DNA from: Desulfurococcales archaeon
GTDB taxonomy: Archaea; Thermoproteota; Thermoprotei_A; Sulfolobales; Desulfurococcaceae
DNA length: 56,951 bases
Direction of reading: 5' to 3'
Assembly (NCBI GenBank): GCA_027022365.1
Contig: JALVYU010000038.1
Coordinates: 1 to 56,951, forward strand
Part shown: in pieces, positions 27,131 to 36,824 of the stretch
How the letters are laid out: each line of letters starts with the position of its first letter
Numbering within the stretch: position 1 is the first letter of the stretch
Position numbers and translations under genes: made by a program
The notes under the pieces: model-generated
The model's input: only the letters and a program-made list of their open reading frames with translations
The model's database searches: none
Told to the model about the DNA's origin: nothing

Positions 27131-28540
27131 ATGAACCGCAAGCCACTCTACCTGTTATCCCTGATCCTGATTGTCAGCCTTATCTTATCGCTCGGAACAG
27201 CCTATGCTCAACAACCAGCCCATAGCCTCTACGAAGAATCTAGAACAATTATCCCTGACAACCTGCCATGGTACCCTGTAGTGGTAATAGGAGATAATCG
27301 TCCAACCAATGTCAACAGCGTCCAGTTACCCCCAATATTCTACATGGTTGTCAATGAGACAAAAGAGATCTATCCCATCGCAGTGATCGGGACAGGAGAC
27401 CATACGGGAATGGGTACTCAGGAGCAGATAAACGTCCTGTATAACGCGTTGAAGGGATTGCAGAATGTATGGCTAGCCCTCGGCAACCACGACCTCGACG
27501 CACATCAGGAAAAGTACTGGACACAAGTAATAGCGCCCGACCACTACCATATAGATGATATCCCGGGCTGGAGAGTATTTATCCTCAACAGCGAGTGCAG
27601 GCTTTCAATGCAGTGGAAGGCCCAAGTAAACACGATCTGGAATAATCTGGGCAACCGCTCACTCATACTGGTCTTCCACAGACCAATATATCCTAAGGTA
27701 GAGCACAACCTCGACCCTGAGAGAGCAAATTACCTGCTCAGCAAGATCGCGCAACATGACCACGTAAAACTAGTACTACAAGGCCATTGGCACGGCTATG
27801 CATCAGAGGTTAGGAAAGGGATAACGTGGATAATAACCGGGGGTGCCGGGGCACCACTCTACGACTACCCCAAGACACCGCCCGACAACGCCACTATAGT
27901 TCTCGAGAGAAACCACTACATCGTACTAATACTATATCCTAACCAGACATTTACTTACGAACCCATACTAGCTGGAGACGGGAGCGGCACCCTAAAGATC
28001 ATCAGGATAAACACTACCGCATACAAGATAATCAACACTAAACTGGACATATTCAAGAAGCCTGCATGGATACCTGTCAGGCTACACGTTAACGTCAGCG
28101 GCTGGGATGTATACGCTTCCCTCATAGTGCCTCCTAATGCGTCCATCATAGTGAACTACGAGATAAACGGATATGACGTAAAGATAACAAGTAATGCCAC
28201 CAACTGGTACGCCTACGCCACCCCGCCAGGAGGAGCAAACAACGCCGTGGTAGGAAAACCTGTGAATAATGTAGCCGAGCTAAAACTATACAAGTTACAA
28301 ACAACAACTACAGCAACAACCACAACGACAACTACATTCACCACAACTACGACAACTACGAGCAAGACATCATCAACAACCTCGTCAACAACCACTACAA
28401 TTCAGCCGGCAACGCCCACAACAACTATAGTACAACAAACAACTGCACAGCAGGGCTCTCAGACAGAAATACTAGCGATTAGCGCCGCCATCATAATAGG
28501 AGCGGTAATAGCCGCGGTATTCATCTTGAAGAAGAAATGA
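27131..28540 (+). CDS. Secreted, membrane-anchored metallophosphoesterase
   Basis: A 469-residue cell-surface protein. Residues 1-26 form a Sec signal ending AYA. The calcineurin-like metal motifs follow in order: IGDNRP, GTGDH, ALGNHD, VFHRP and LQGHWHG. After a β-rich domain there is a Thr/Ser stalk (residues about 395-440), probably O-glycosylated, and a C-terminal helix (AISAAIIIGAVIAAVFI) ending KKK that anchors it outside the membrane. Substrates could be phosphomonoesters, nucleotides or phospholipids; none can be chosen from sequence. Confidence 0.85.
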   Translation: MNRKPLYLLSLILIVSLILSLGTAYAQQPAHSLYEESRTIIPDNLPWYPVVVIGDNRPTNVNSVQLPPIFYMVVNETKEIYPIAVIGTGDHTGMGTQEQINVLYNALKGLQNVWLALGNHDLDAHQEKYWTQVIAPDHYHIDDIPGWRVFILNSECRLSMQWKAQVNTIWNNLGNRSLILVFHRPIYPKVEHNLDPERANYLLSKIAQHDHVKLVLQGHWHGYASEVRKGITWIITGGAGAPLYDYPKTPPDNATIVLERNHYIVLILYPNQTFTYEPILAGDGSGTLKIIRINTTAYKIINTKLDIFKKPAWIPVRLHVNVSGWDVYASLIVPPNASIIVNYEINGYDVKITSNATNWYAYATPPGGANNAVVGKPVNNVAELKLYKLQTTTTATTTTTTTFTTTTTTTSKTSSTTSSTTTTIQPATPTTTIVQQTTAQQGSQTEILAISAAIIIGAVIAAVFILKKK

Positions 28541-28549
28541 TAAGCACAG

Positions 28550-28582
28550 ACAAAAATAGTTTTTCAATAAAATATTTTTTAA
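28550..28582. terminator. Bidirectional T/A-tract terminator
   Basis: The 52-nt gap between the convergent phosphoesterase and CpgS-like genes contains T5 (28560-28564) and T6 (28575-28580) on plus, and A5 (28552-28556), read as T5 on minus. This can end both transcripts. Confidence 0.45.
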
Positions 28583-28592
28583 TAGACAATTC

Positions 28593-29924
28593 TTAGCTCA
28601 TCTTTATCTCCGCTCTCTTTAGGAACTCGTTGATCATGTCCTCGAGCGTCGGTCCCTCTATTATCTTTATCCTGAACTCTACGCGTACTACTGGCTTATT
28701 GATCTTTATGAGCCTGGTGATATCGCTTGGAGTTCCAAGGATAACTGCATCTGCTGGCACGTTGTTTATGGTCTGTTCTAGTTCTTTTAGTTGTTCCTGA
28801 GTATAACCTGTGCTGGGGAGTACTGGGCCCATGTGCCTGTATTCCTCGTAGATCTTCTTGAAGAACGGCGTAGCATATGGTCTGGGGTCTACTGGTTCTG
28901 CACCATACTTCTTCGCTGCCACGTATCCAGCGGCATAGGGTGCTCCGCCATGGGTCACGGTGGGTGAGTCCTCGATCACGAGTACTTTCTTGCCTTCGAT
29001 GAGCTCGGGCTTGTCAACAGTTACCTCGCTCACAGCCAGGCTTATCTCTGCCTTAGGGTTAGCCTCCTTCACGTTCTTCTTGATCTCTTCGATGGCGCCA
29101 GGCTTTGCCTGGTCCACCTTGTTGATTATAACGACATCGGCTAGCCTGAGGTTTACTTCACCCGGGAAGCTCCTAACCTCTATGCCTGGCCTCATCGCGT
29201 CGGCTACTAGTATCATGTAGTCTGGCCTGTAGAAGGGCCAATCGTTGTTGCCTCCATCCCATAGTATGATGTCGTTCTCCTGCTCAAGGAGAGCCAGTAG
29301 TCTGCCATAGTCTACGCCCGCGTAAACGGGTAGCCCCATCCTTATGTAGTGCTCATATTCTTCGCGCTCCTCAATAGTTGCCTTGTACTTGTCGAGATCC
29401 TCCATGGTCCTGAACTCCTGTACAGCCATTTCCTCAAGGTTTCCGTACGGCATCGGGTGCCTAACTATTCCTACCTTGTATCCTCTTCCGACAAGTATCC
29501 TGGCTACCTCTTTGGAGACGCTACTCTTACCGGCCCCCGTCTTTACGCCACATACGGCTATTACGGGCCTGCTGCTCTCGATCATGGTCTCCTTGGGGCC
29601 TAGTATCCTGAAGCTAGCCCCAGCGCCGAGAACTCTGCTCATGACGTGTCCTAGCTCTTCGTAGGTTAAGTCACTATAGCTAAGGACGGCCTCGTCGATG
29701 TGGTACTTCTTGATTATTTCCTCGAGATAGTTCATGCTGAGTATAGGTATCCCGTCAGGATATAATCGTCCAGCTAGGCTGGGCGGGTATCGTCGGCCTG
29801 CAATGCCGGGTATCTGGGTCTGTAGAAAAGCTACTACCTTGTACTCAGGATTGTCTCTGTAGACCACGTTGAAGTTGTGGAAATCTCTGCCAGCTGCGCC
29901 TAGTATAACTACTTTTTTGACCAT
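28593..29924 (-). CDS. Cyclic 2,3-diphosphoglycerate synthetase-like P-loop protein
   Basis: This 443-residue protein matches the CpgS family. It has an N-terminal Rossmann-like domain (VVILGAAGRDFHNFN) and a P-loop GVKTGAGKSS (126-135). It also has ILWDGGNNDWPFY and a GTPase-like NKVD block (VIINKVDQ). In Methanothermus, CpgS makes the thermoprotectant cyclic 2,3-diphosphoglycerate from 2,3-DPG and ATP. Homologues are common in archaea not known to accumulate it, so the reaction is tentative. The ATG follows GAGGTG by 8 nt. Confidence 0.78.
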   Translation of the reverse strand: MVKKVVILGAAGRDFHNFNVVYRDNPEYKVVAFLQTQIPGIAGRRYPPSLAGRLYPDGIPILSMNYLEEIIKKYHIDEAVLSYSDLTYEELGHVMSRVLGAGASFRILGPKETMIESSRPVIAVCGVKTGAGKSSVSKEVARILVGRGYKVGIVRHPMPYGNLEEMAVQEFRTMEDLDKYKATIEEREEYEHYIRMGLPVYAGVDYGRLLALLEQENDIILWDGGNNDWPFYRPDYMILVADAMRPGIEVRSFPGEVNLRLADVVIINKVDQAKPGAIEEIKKNVKEANPKAEISLAVSEVTVDKPELIEGKKVLVIEDSPTVTHGGAPYAAGYVAAKKYGAEPVDPRPYATPFFKKIYEEYRHMGPVLPSTGYTQEQLKELEQTINNVPADAVILGTPSDITRLIKINKPVVRVEFRIKIIEGPTLEDMINEFLKRAEIKMS

Positions 29925-30007
29925 GATCCCGCACCTCGAGATAAGAATTGTATACGCTATTACTATGTGATGGCGATTCGATATTTAAAATCCAACGGTT
30001 TGGTGGG

Positions 30008-30304
30008 CTAATAGTGGGCTCCACGGAACATGTACCGAGTAACCATATAAACTATCAGGAAGAAGATGAGGATAAACATTATCATTATGAGCATGATCCA
30101 TAACGGGCTGACATACCCTGTCCTGATAACGAGGAATGGGAATATGACGATGACCGTGCCGGTCTGATTAATCTGCGGCTGTGTCGGCGTAATCATTCCT
30201 ATCATGATCAATGTTATCCCGAAGAATAATATAATGAACCCAATCGTGATTAGCACGAACCCCGCTAGGCTCCTAGTAAATGTTTCCTCCGGTGTGGCCG
30301 ACAA
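30008..30304 (-). CDS. Small two-helix membrane protein (possibly DUF131)
   Basis: A 98-residue protein with two hydrophobic helices (residues about 13-38 and 68-90) joined by an outer segment with VIVIFPFLVIRTG. The pattern resembles the archaeal DUF131 family, whose function is unknown. TTG 30304 is supported by GGAGAAG about 5 nt upstream. It lies alone between the CpgS-like and PEP synthase genes. Confidence 0.65.
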   Translation of the reverse strand: MSATPEETFTRSLAGFVLITIGFIILFFGITLIMIGMITPTQPQINQTGTVIVIFPFLVIRTGYVSPLWIMLIMIMFILIFFLIVYMVTRYMFRGAHY

Positions 30305-30402
30305 ATTCTTCTCCCTAGATTATATTGTGTAGAGGAGTAGAAAGAGATTAAGTGAAAAAACTGTGTTTTGGGGAAAAGAAATATTGTCTTCCCCTGCTAG
30401 TG

Positions 30403-32904
30403 TTAGAGCAGATCTACGTTCTGGAGCTTCTCCAGGAGCTTGTTGAGCTTCTTCATCATTACTTTGCGCTCGATGCTTGCCACTAGTCTTCTCGTGCTGA
30501 TTACTGCGTCGGGGTTGACGCTGATGCTGTCAATTCCAGCCTCTACGAGGAACTCCACGATCTCTGGGTAGACGCTGGGTGCTTGTCCACAGATGCTGAC
30601 TGTTGCACCCTTGCTGTGTGCCTTCTCGATCAGCATCTTGATGGCTGCTAGTACTGCTGGGTCACGCTCGTCGAAGTAGCCCATGTCGGCTAGGATCTGG
30701 CTGTCACGGTCGGTTGCCAGTACTAGCTGGGTCAGGTCGTTGCTTCCAATGCTGAATCCGTCGACGTACTCGGCGAACTTGTCTGCTAGGAACACGATGC
30801 TCGGTACCTCAGCCATTGCCCAGACCTTGAAGTCCTTGCTCCTCTTTAGGCCTTCCTCCTCCATTATCTTGAGGGCTCTCTCCAGCTCCCAGGTCGTCCT
30901 TACGAATGGGAACATTACCCATACGTTCTTGAGTCCGTACTCTTCACGTACTTTCTTGATAGCGCGTACTTCTAGCCTGAATGCTGGCTCGTACTTCGGG
31001 TGGATGTACCTGCTGACACCACGCCATCCGATCATCGGGTTCCTCTCTTCGGGCTCGTACTTCTCGCCGCCCTTTAGTCCGCGGTACTCGTTGGTCTTGA
31101 AGTCACTGAATCTTACTACTACTGGTCTCGGATAGATTGCCTGTGCGACCTTGGCTATTCCTTCCGCTAGCTTGTCTACGAATAGGTCCGCTTTACCGAT
31201 CTCGATCAGGTATAGTGGATGGTACTGTACCCAGTCAGTAATGATGAACTCAATCCTCATTAGGCCGATACCGTCGAATGGCAGATCCTTATACCTCTCA
31301 ATAGCGTCTGGCTCGCCAAGGTTCATATAGATCTTGGTGGCTGTTACCGGGTATAGTGGTAGTAGCTGCTCGGGGCTTATTCCTACAGCCGCTACGCCTC
31401 CCTCGGCCTTCTCCTCGGGCTGCACAAGCTCCTTCACGATGCCCTCATAGACTACGCCCTTACTGCCATCAACTGTTACCTCCATTCCGCTCTTGATTAC
31501 TTCTGTCGCCTTTCCAGTACCTACTACTGCAGGTACACCTAGCTCACGGCTAACGATTGCCGCGTGGCTTGTCATTCCACCCTCGTCGGTGACGATTGCC
31601 GCTGCCTTCTTCATTAGCGGTACCCAGTCAGGGTCAGTCATCTTGGTTACTAGGATCTCTCCCTCCTTGAACTCTTCTGCCTCCTTGCTGTGTGGGTCGA
31701 AGATCACCTTTGCTACGCCGGCGCCGACGCCTGGGCTGGCCGGTAGGCCTCTCACCAGGATCTTTGCCTCACTCAGGCTGACGATGTTCTTGCCCTTTAT
31801 CTTTACCTTCTTCTCTTTGCCTTCTTTCTCCTTCTTCCTGCTCCAGAAGGTCTCCGGCCTTGCCTGTGTTATGAACACGTTCTGCGGGAATGGTAGATCA
31901 TTGTCTACTGCCCACTCGATGTCCATGTGTCTGCCGTAGTGCTCCTGTATCTTGATGGCTAGCTCGGCCAGCCTCTTTACCTCCTCCTTGGTGAGGCTTG
32001 GCTTGTCGGGGTCGAATTTCTTTACGATGTCTAGGTCTACTACCTCGCCTTCATATACCCAGGCCTTCTTCTCTTCGTCCCAGTGTATCTCGATGTTTGT
32101 CTTTCTCTTTGGATCCCATACTATGGCCAGGGTCTTGTGATGTATCTTCTCCTCCTTTATCTCGAGAGTCTCCTTGTCGACTACCCACTCGTCGGGAGTT
32201 ACTTTACCTGCCACTACTGCTTCGCCTAGCCCCCAGCTACCCTCTATTACCACTACGTCTTCCTCACCGGTTGCTGGGTGGAGGGTGAACATTACACCGG
32301 CTGTTCTGCTATTAACCATCTTCTGCACTGTTACGCTCATTAGGCTCTTCTCATGAGGTATACCGTGCGCTACACGGTAAGCTACTGCACGGGCGGTGAA
32401 GAGGCTTGCCCAGCAGCTCTTAACCATCCTAACAACGTTGTCCTCGCCTACTACGTTCAGGTAGGTGTCCTGCTGGCCAGCGAAGCTTGCCTCAGGCATG
32501 TCCTCGGCTGTTGCACTGCTTCGCACAGCAACACGTAGTGTCTCAGTTGTTAGGCCGACCTTCTTGGCTAGCTCCCTATAGTATTCTTTAATCTCCTCCT
32601 CGATCTCCGGTGGCACTGGCTGATCCATTATCATCTTCCTGATCTTGGCTGTTGTTTCTTCAAGAGCCTTGTAATCGCTGACATCCAGATCTTTCAGCAT
32701 ACCGTATATTGTTGTACCTAGCCCTGTTTTCTGTAGGAAGTATTTGAATGCATAGGCAGTCACTGCGAATCCTGGTGGCACCGGAATGCCGTTACGTAGC
32801 ATTTCTCCAAGGTTCGCGTTCTTACCGCCTACTAGAGGAACGTCGTCCTTGGTGAGCTCTTCAAGCCATACACAGAATCTCTTCTCCTTCGGAACGTTTG
32901 CCAT
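30403..32904 (-). CDS. ppsA: Phosphoenolpyruvate synthase
   Basis: Converts pyruvate, ATP and water to PEP, AMP and phosphate, the entry to gluconeogenesis. The 833 residues include an N-terminal ATP-grasp domain ([32 protein letters not shown]). The central phosphohistidine swivel is [20 protein letters not shown]. The C-terminal PEP/pyruvate barrel has [16 protein letters not shown] and ICGQAPS with the catalytic Cys. Its own promoter lies upstream at 32959-32970. Confidence 0.95.
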   Translation of the reverse strand: MANVPKEKRFCVWLEELTKDDVPLVGGKNANLGEMLRNGIPVPPGFAVTAYAFKYFLQKTGLGTTIYGMLKDLDVSDYKALEETTAKIRKMIMDQPVPPEIEEEIKEYYRELAKKVGLTTETLRVAVRSSATAEDMPEASFAGQQDTYLNVVGEDNVVRMVKSCWASLFTARAVAYRVAHGIPHEKSLMSVTVQKMVNSRTAGVMFTLHPATGEEDVVVIEGSWGLGEAVVAGKVTPDEWVVDKETLEIKEEKIHHKTLAIVWDPKRKTNIEIHWDEEKKAWVYEGEVVDLDIVKKFDPDKPSLTKEEVKRLAELAIKIQEHYGRHMDIEWAVDNDLPFPQNVFITQARPETFWSRKKEKEGKEKKVKIKGKNIVSLSEAKILVRGLPASPGVGAGVAKVIFDPHSKEAEEFKEGEILVTKMTDPDWVPLMKKAAAIVTDEGGMTSHAAIVSRELGVPAVVGTGKATEVIKSGMEVTVDGSKGVVYEGIVKELVQPEEKAEGGVAAVGISPEQLLPLYPVTATKIYMNLGEPDAIERYKDLPFDGIGLMRIEFIITDWVQYHPLYLIEIGKADLFVDKLAEGIAKVAQAIYPRPVVVRFSDFKTNEYRGLKGGEKYEPEERNPMIGWRGVSRYIHPKYEPAFRLEVRAIKKVREEYGLKNVWVMFPFVRTTWELERALKIMEEEGLKRSKDFKVWAMAEVPSIVFLADKFAEYVDGFSIGSNDLTQLVLATDRDSQILADMGYFDERDPAVLAAIKMLIEKAHSKGATVSICGQAPSVYPEIVEFLVEAGIDSISVNPDAVISTRRLVASIERKVMMKKLNKLLEKLQNVDLL

Positions 32905-32958
32905 TTCGAATCACACCCCCTCTATGCGGGGTTTCTAGGATGGATATATCGGGTGAAC

Positions 32959-32970
32959 TATTTATAAAAG
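32959..32970 (-). promoter_or_regulatory. TATA box of ppsA
   Basis: Read on the minus strand the sequence is CTTTTATAAATA, about 55 nt before the ATG at 32904. The leader carries a GGGGGTGTGATT ribosome-binding region. The strength fits a highly expressed central-metabolism gene. Confidence 0.55.
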
Positions 32971-33044
32971 TAGTGTAACGATATATAATGACCATAGCGC
33001 TTCGTATATAACAGTATATATCGGGTTTATAGGGATATGTATGA

Positions 33045-34598
33045 TCACTTTCTGCGCCTAGATTTACCCACAGATCTCTTCCTGACACGGGTGCGGAGGA
33101 GGGTCCAGTATATCCAGGCTCTCCTCTTAAGGGACTCGAGGCGGGCAGGCTCTAATCCATCCGTGTAGGGCGCGTATCTGCTCGAGCTAACTATCCTAGA
33201 TCTCAGCTTTGTTCCTCCCTTATACGCAGATGCGACGAGAATAGCTGCGTGAAGGATTTCGCGCTTCTTAATGCTCATTACTATGTCATCCATATGCTTG
33301 TCGAGGAAGTTAGTTGTATGTAGTGCCTTAAGGAAGACCGGGTGCTTGATAATGCTCTTGATCAGAGGGATATTTGTCTGAATACCTGTTATGATATACT
33401 CGTCCAACGCCCTATTGAGTCGGAGGATAGCCTCCCTCCTATCTCTACCCATCACGATCAGCTTAGCTATCAACGGGTTATATTCACTTGAGACAGTGCT
33501 ACCTGCAACTACTCCGGAGTCAACCCTTACTCCAGGGCCGCTGGGCTCAATGTACTGCTTGATCGTTCCCGGCGAGGGCATGAGTGTGACCGGGTTTTCC
33601 GCGTTTATACGGGCCTCTATAGCGTGGCCCATGATCTTTAAGTCGCGCTGCTTTAGTCTGAGTCTTTCTTCGAGAGCAATTATTATCTGTTGCTTCACTA
33701 TATCGATGCCCGTTATCATCTCTGTAACTGGGTGCTCCACTTGTAGGCGTGCATTGATCTCCATGAAGTAGTGCTGTCTTCTCTTCATATCGTAGAGCAT
33801 CTCTACTGTCCCGGCGCCCATGTATTTTATAGCTTTCATGAGCTTTACTGCATCGCCCGTGATCCTCTTCCGCTCCTCGGGTGAAAGGATTACTGCTGGT
33901 GCTTCCTCGATTATCTTCTGGTGTCTCCTCTGGACGCTACAATCCCTCTCGTACAAGTGTATGACGCGCTCACCGTCACCGAGTATTTGTACTTCTATAT
34001 GTTTTGGGCCCTCAAGGTATGGTTCCACGTAGAGCCTCGGGTCTTTGAAAGCGTTCTCAGCTTCTTTCCGGGCCTGCTCATAGAGCTTGTCGAGCTCTTC
34101 CTCATTGTGGATTATCCTTATACCCATTCCGCCGCCGCCGCCAACAGCTTTAAGCATTAGCGGGTAGCCGTGCTCCTCGGCAAACTCCCTCACATCATCT
34201 ATGCTTTCAGCGATACGCCACGGGAGTGTCGGCACTCCCGCCTTGAAGGCTACTTCTTTGGCTTTGACCTTGTCTCCCGCCAACGCCATGGTTTCGGGGG
34301 AAGGGCCTATGAATATGAATCCTCTCTCCACAACCCTCTTCGCGAATTCCACGTTCTCACTGAGAAAACCGTAGCCTGGGTGTATTGCATCCGCACCCAG
34401 TTCTTCTGCAGCCTCTATTATCTCGTCGATATCGAGGTAACTGCCAACCTCTGCGTCTTCAACCATGAATCTCCTGTGGAGAGAATTTTTGTCCAGGCTA
34501 GTGTAGATCCCTAGTGGTGAGAAGCCCATTTCTTTAATGCTCCTAGCTATCCTGATAGCTATTTCTCCCCTGTTGGCGATTAGTATCCTTATCGTCAA
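33045..34598 (-). CDS. Biotin carboxylase subunit
   Basis: Carboxylates biotin on a carrier protein using ATP and bicarbonate. The 517 residues contain the ATP-grasp set: GGGGGMGIRI, EPYLEGPKHIEVQILGDGE, FMEINARLQVEHPVTEMITG, and an N-terminal ANRGEIAIRIARS. The C-terminal 60 residues are extra and very basic (ending RKRSVGKSRRRK), with no biotin-attachment MKM motif. The carrier and carboxyltransferase are not in the window. It may belong to an acyl-CoA or pyruvate carboxylase. TTG 34598 is the only workable start, since an in-frame TGA lies just upstream. Confidence 0.9.
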   Translation of the reverse strand: MTIRILIANRGEIAIRIARSIKEMGFSPLGIYTSLDKNSLHRRFMVEDAEVGSYLDIDEIIEAAEELGADAIHPGYGFLSENVEFAKRVVERGFIFIGPSPETMALAGDKVKAKEVAFKAGVPTLPWRIAESIDDVREFAEEHGYPLMLKAVGGGGGMGIRIIHNEEELDKLYEQARKEAENAFKDPRLYVEPYLEGPKHIEVQILGDGERVIHLYERDCSVQRRHQKIIEEAPAVILSPEERKRITGDAVKLMKAIKYMGAGTVEMLYDMKRRQHYFMEINARLQVEHPVTEMITGIDIVKQQIIIALEERLRLKQRDLKIMGHAIEARINAENPVTLMPSPGTIKQYIEPSGPGVRVDSGVVAGSTVSSEYNPLIAKLIVMGRDRREAILRLNRALDEYIITGIQTNIPLIKSIIKHPVFLKALHTTNFLDKHMDDIVMSIKKREILHAAILVASAYKGGTKLRSRIVSSSRYAPYTDGLEPARLESLKRRAWIYWTLLRTRVRKRSVGKSRRRK

Positions 34599-34758
34599 GG
34601 CTCACAGTCCCCGAATGCTGAGATAGCGATAACAGTGTTTAGTCCTTTATTTACACAACGTTCACTAGTCTTGTATGGATTTATCATTTATTACTGTATC
34701 TTTTATATTTGAACATAGGTTTAACCGACATTGTTAAAGTCACGTGCCTCAATGTTGT

Positions 34759-35460
34759 TTAAAAATATCTTGTCCTTAGAGCCTCTAACTTGGAGAGAGC
34801 TTGAAGAGCCTCCAGGGGGCTCTCAATGCTCTGTATCTCCTTCATTTTCTCCCAGTCTTCAAGTGTTAATGGTCTGACACGATATATTGCTAGGCTAGGC
34901 CCTACAGTCTCTATTACATGGCCTAAGCCTCTATCAATCAATAGCCTAGTAATAACCCTCAGATCCTGCCTGCTCGGCACCGGCATGTTTGAGGGGTGTG
35001 TATGGGCTGAAAAACACTGTGGTATCCCGGGAGAGATGACTCGGTCCTCTTCTCCCTCGAGAAGGAATGCTCTTCCGTCGAAGAGTATACCGAGATAGTA
35101 TTCTCTGCGGGTTGCATAGGTTTTTGCCGCATAGTTTTTCATGCGGTAGTGTAGCGTCTCCATATATGTTTTCACGACTTCATCATATAGGCTTGTATAG
35201 GATGTTCTTGCATGCTCGGAGTACACCGCGTTCAGGTCATATTTATCCATGAAGACCTCGATGCTCTCCCCTATATCGTAGCTACATCTCCAACCTTTAA
35301 CCAGTATTTTTGGCCCGGCTGACCACTCAATATCGATTAGCACATCCTCACACTCTGCATCCTCGAGGATGTCTTCGGCAAAATTAATGGTTCTGCTGAT
35401 AAAAGCTATTCTCTCGGCTGACTCGTCCTCTACCAGCATGTTCTGTTTAGGCTTCATCAT
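34759..35460 (-). CDS. JAB1/MPN-like (JAMM motif) protein
   Basis: A 233-residue protein whose C-terminal half contains HTHPSNMPVPSRQD. The zinc ligands would be H153, H155 and D166, with S163 in place, exactly the JAMM spacing H-x-H-x7-S-x2-D. An upstream glutamate (E135 or E137) could complete the site. JAMM proteins cleave isopeptide bonds or trim ubiquitin-like SAMP proteins in archaea. The N-terminal 110 residues are not recognised. The gene follows the M20 gene by 11 nt. Confidence 0.65.
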   Translation of the reverse strand: MMKPKQNMLVEDESAERIAFISRTINFAEDILEDAECEDVLIDIEWSAGPKILVKGWRCSYDIGESIEVFMDKYDLNAVYSEHARTSYTSLYDEVVKTYMETLHYRMKNYAAKTYATRREYYLGILFDGRAFLLEGEEDRVISPGIPQCFSAHTHPSNMPVPSRQDLRVITRLLIDRGLGHVIETVGPSLAIYRVRPLTLEDWEKMKEIQSIESPLEALQALSKLEALRTRYF

Positions 35461-35471
35461 GAGCTGCGCCT

Positions 35472-36719
35472 TTACTTGGAGCCGTACTTCTCGTTGAGCG
35501 TCTTTATAAGCTCAACGTATATGTCTACGAACCTGTGGAGAGACTCTACTGGCATGTACTCGTCTACCTTGTGGGGAACATTAGGGTCGCCGGGGCCGTA
35601 GCTTACCGCTTGTACTCCTACTTCGGTGTAGTAGCGCATATCTAGTCCTCCAATACATACTGTTTTCCTCGGCTCGTATCCTAGAACTTTCTTCGCTGCC
35701 TCGACTATCGCCTTTACGATGTCCTGCTCGGGATCCGTGAAGGCAGGATCCATCATCTGGATAAACCTTATCTCGGTGTCGGCGTTCGCTGCGCGTGAGG
35801 CGTCCTCGACGGCTCTCCGTAGCTCCTCTGTGACATCGGATGCTTTCTCCTCGACAATTAACCTCCTATCTATGCTGAAGCTGACCCTGCCTGGCACGAT
35901 GTTTATGCTACCTGGACTTGTCAGTTTTCCTCCAAGAGTTATGGTCGGGTATTCTCCTCCCGGTAGATCATAGTTGTACTTGCTCTTCTTCCTCTTGAGT
36001 GTTGGGGCATAGTTTTCTATGATATGTTTGGCCACGTACACCATTTTCTCGAAAGCATTGATGCCTAGGAATGGTACTGAGCCATGCGCTTGTCTGCCTT
36101 TAACTATCACTTCCGCCCATACAGCGCCCTTGTGTCCGTGCCAGAGCACCTTCTCGCCGCTCGGCTCAGCTATTACAACCCATGTCGGCCTACTCTTCAG
36201 CTCTCTGACAAGGTATCCTGTGCCCGTTAGTCCCCCTATCTCCTCGTCGGGGACGATCGCGGCCTCCACTACTATGTCTAGATCACTGAGTTTCTCCGCC
36301 GCATAGATCATTGCGGCCAGGAATGCCGCTATTCCTCCCTTCATATCGGTTGATCCACGCCCGTAGATCTTTCCGTCCTTGACAACTGGTTTGAATGGCT
36401 CTGTGACGCTCCATCCCTCACCCGGGAAAACTACGTCGTAGTGGCCATTGAACTGGAGTATCTTGTCGCCGCTACCGATCCTGGCTAAGAGTATGTATCT
36501 CGGCCTCTCAGGATGATAGTCTGGGGGAAGATTCTTCTTCAGGTATTCTTCAGGCACACGTATTATACTCGTCTCCACACCGTGTTTTCTGAGAACCTCC
36601 GCGTAATAGTTCACAATGTCCTCATAGGCTTCCCCTAAAACCGTGGGGTACTTGATCGAATCGACTAGTATTTGTTCGGATAATCTATAGAATTCTCCGG
36701 GAAGCATATCATATCCCAC
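35472..36719 (-). CDS. M20-family amidohydrolase (ArgE/DapE/ACY1 type)
   Basis: This 415-residue zinc hydrolase of N-acyl amino acids or related amides has first metal ligands H93 and catalytic D95 (NGHYDVVFPG), D125 (GRGSTDMKGG), catalytic E159 with E160 (VPDEEIGG), and a late His in HKVDEYMP. The lid domain spans residues about 195-310. DapE and N-succinyl- or N-acetyl-amino-acid hydrolases share this plan. It heads an operon with the JAMM gene. It is a candidate deacylase for the distant GNAT/racemase pair, which is speculative. GTG 36719 and ATG 36707 are both possible starts. Confidence 0.88.
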   Translation of the reverse strand: MGYDMLPGEFYRLSEQILVDSIKYPTVLGEAYEDIVNYYAEVLRKHGVETSIIRVPEEYLKKNLPPDYHPERPRYILLARIGSGDKILQFNGHYDVVFPGEGWSVTEPFKPVVKDGKIYGRGSTDMKGGIAAFLAAMIYAAEKLSDLDIVVEAAIVPDEEIGGLTGTGYLVRELKSRPTWVVIAEPSGEKVLWHGHKGAVWAEVIVKGRQAHGSVPFLGINAFEKMVYVAKHIIENYAPTLKRKKSKYNYDLPGGEYPTITLGGKLTSPGSINIVPGRVSFSIDRRLIVEEKASDVTEELRRAVEDASRAANADTEIRFIQMMDPAFTDPEQDIVKAIVEAAKKVLGYEPRKTVCIGGLDMRYYTEVGVQAVSYGPGDPNVPHKVDEYMPVESLHRFVDIYVELIKTLNEKYGSK

Positions 36720-36824
36720 GCGTACGGGTTTTTCCTCTGTCCTGCTACTAGATTATATGGTGCTTATACTAAAGAGTATATTCAGTACAGTGATGATCAA
36801 CTACTACTAGTAGGTGTCTGCTGG

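Noticed and set aside
28300-28420. Dense repeat of ACA/ACT triplets that could look like a microsatellite or array.
   Set aside because: It is in frame and encodes the Thr/Ser stalk of the surface phosphoesterase, an expected low-complexity segment.
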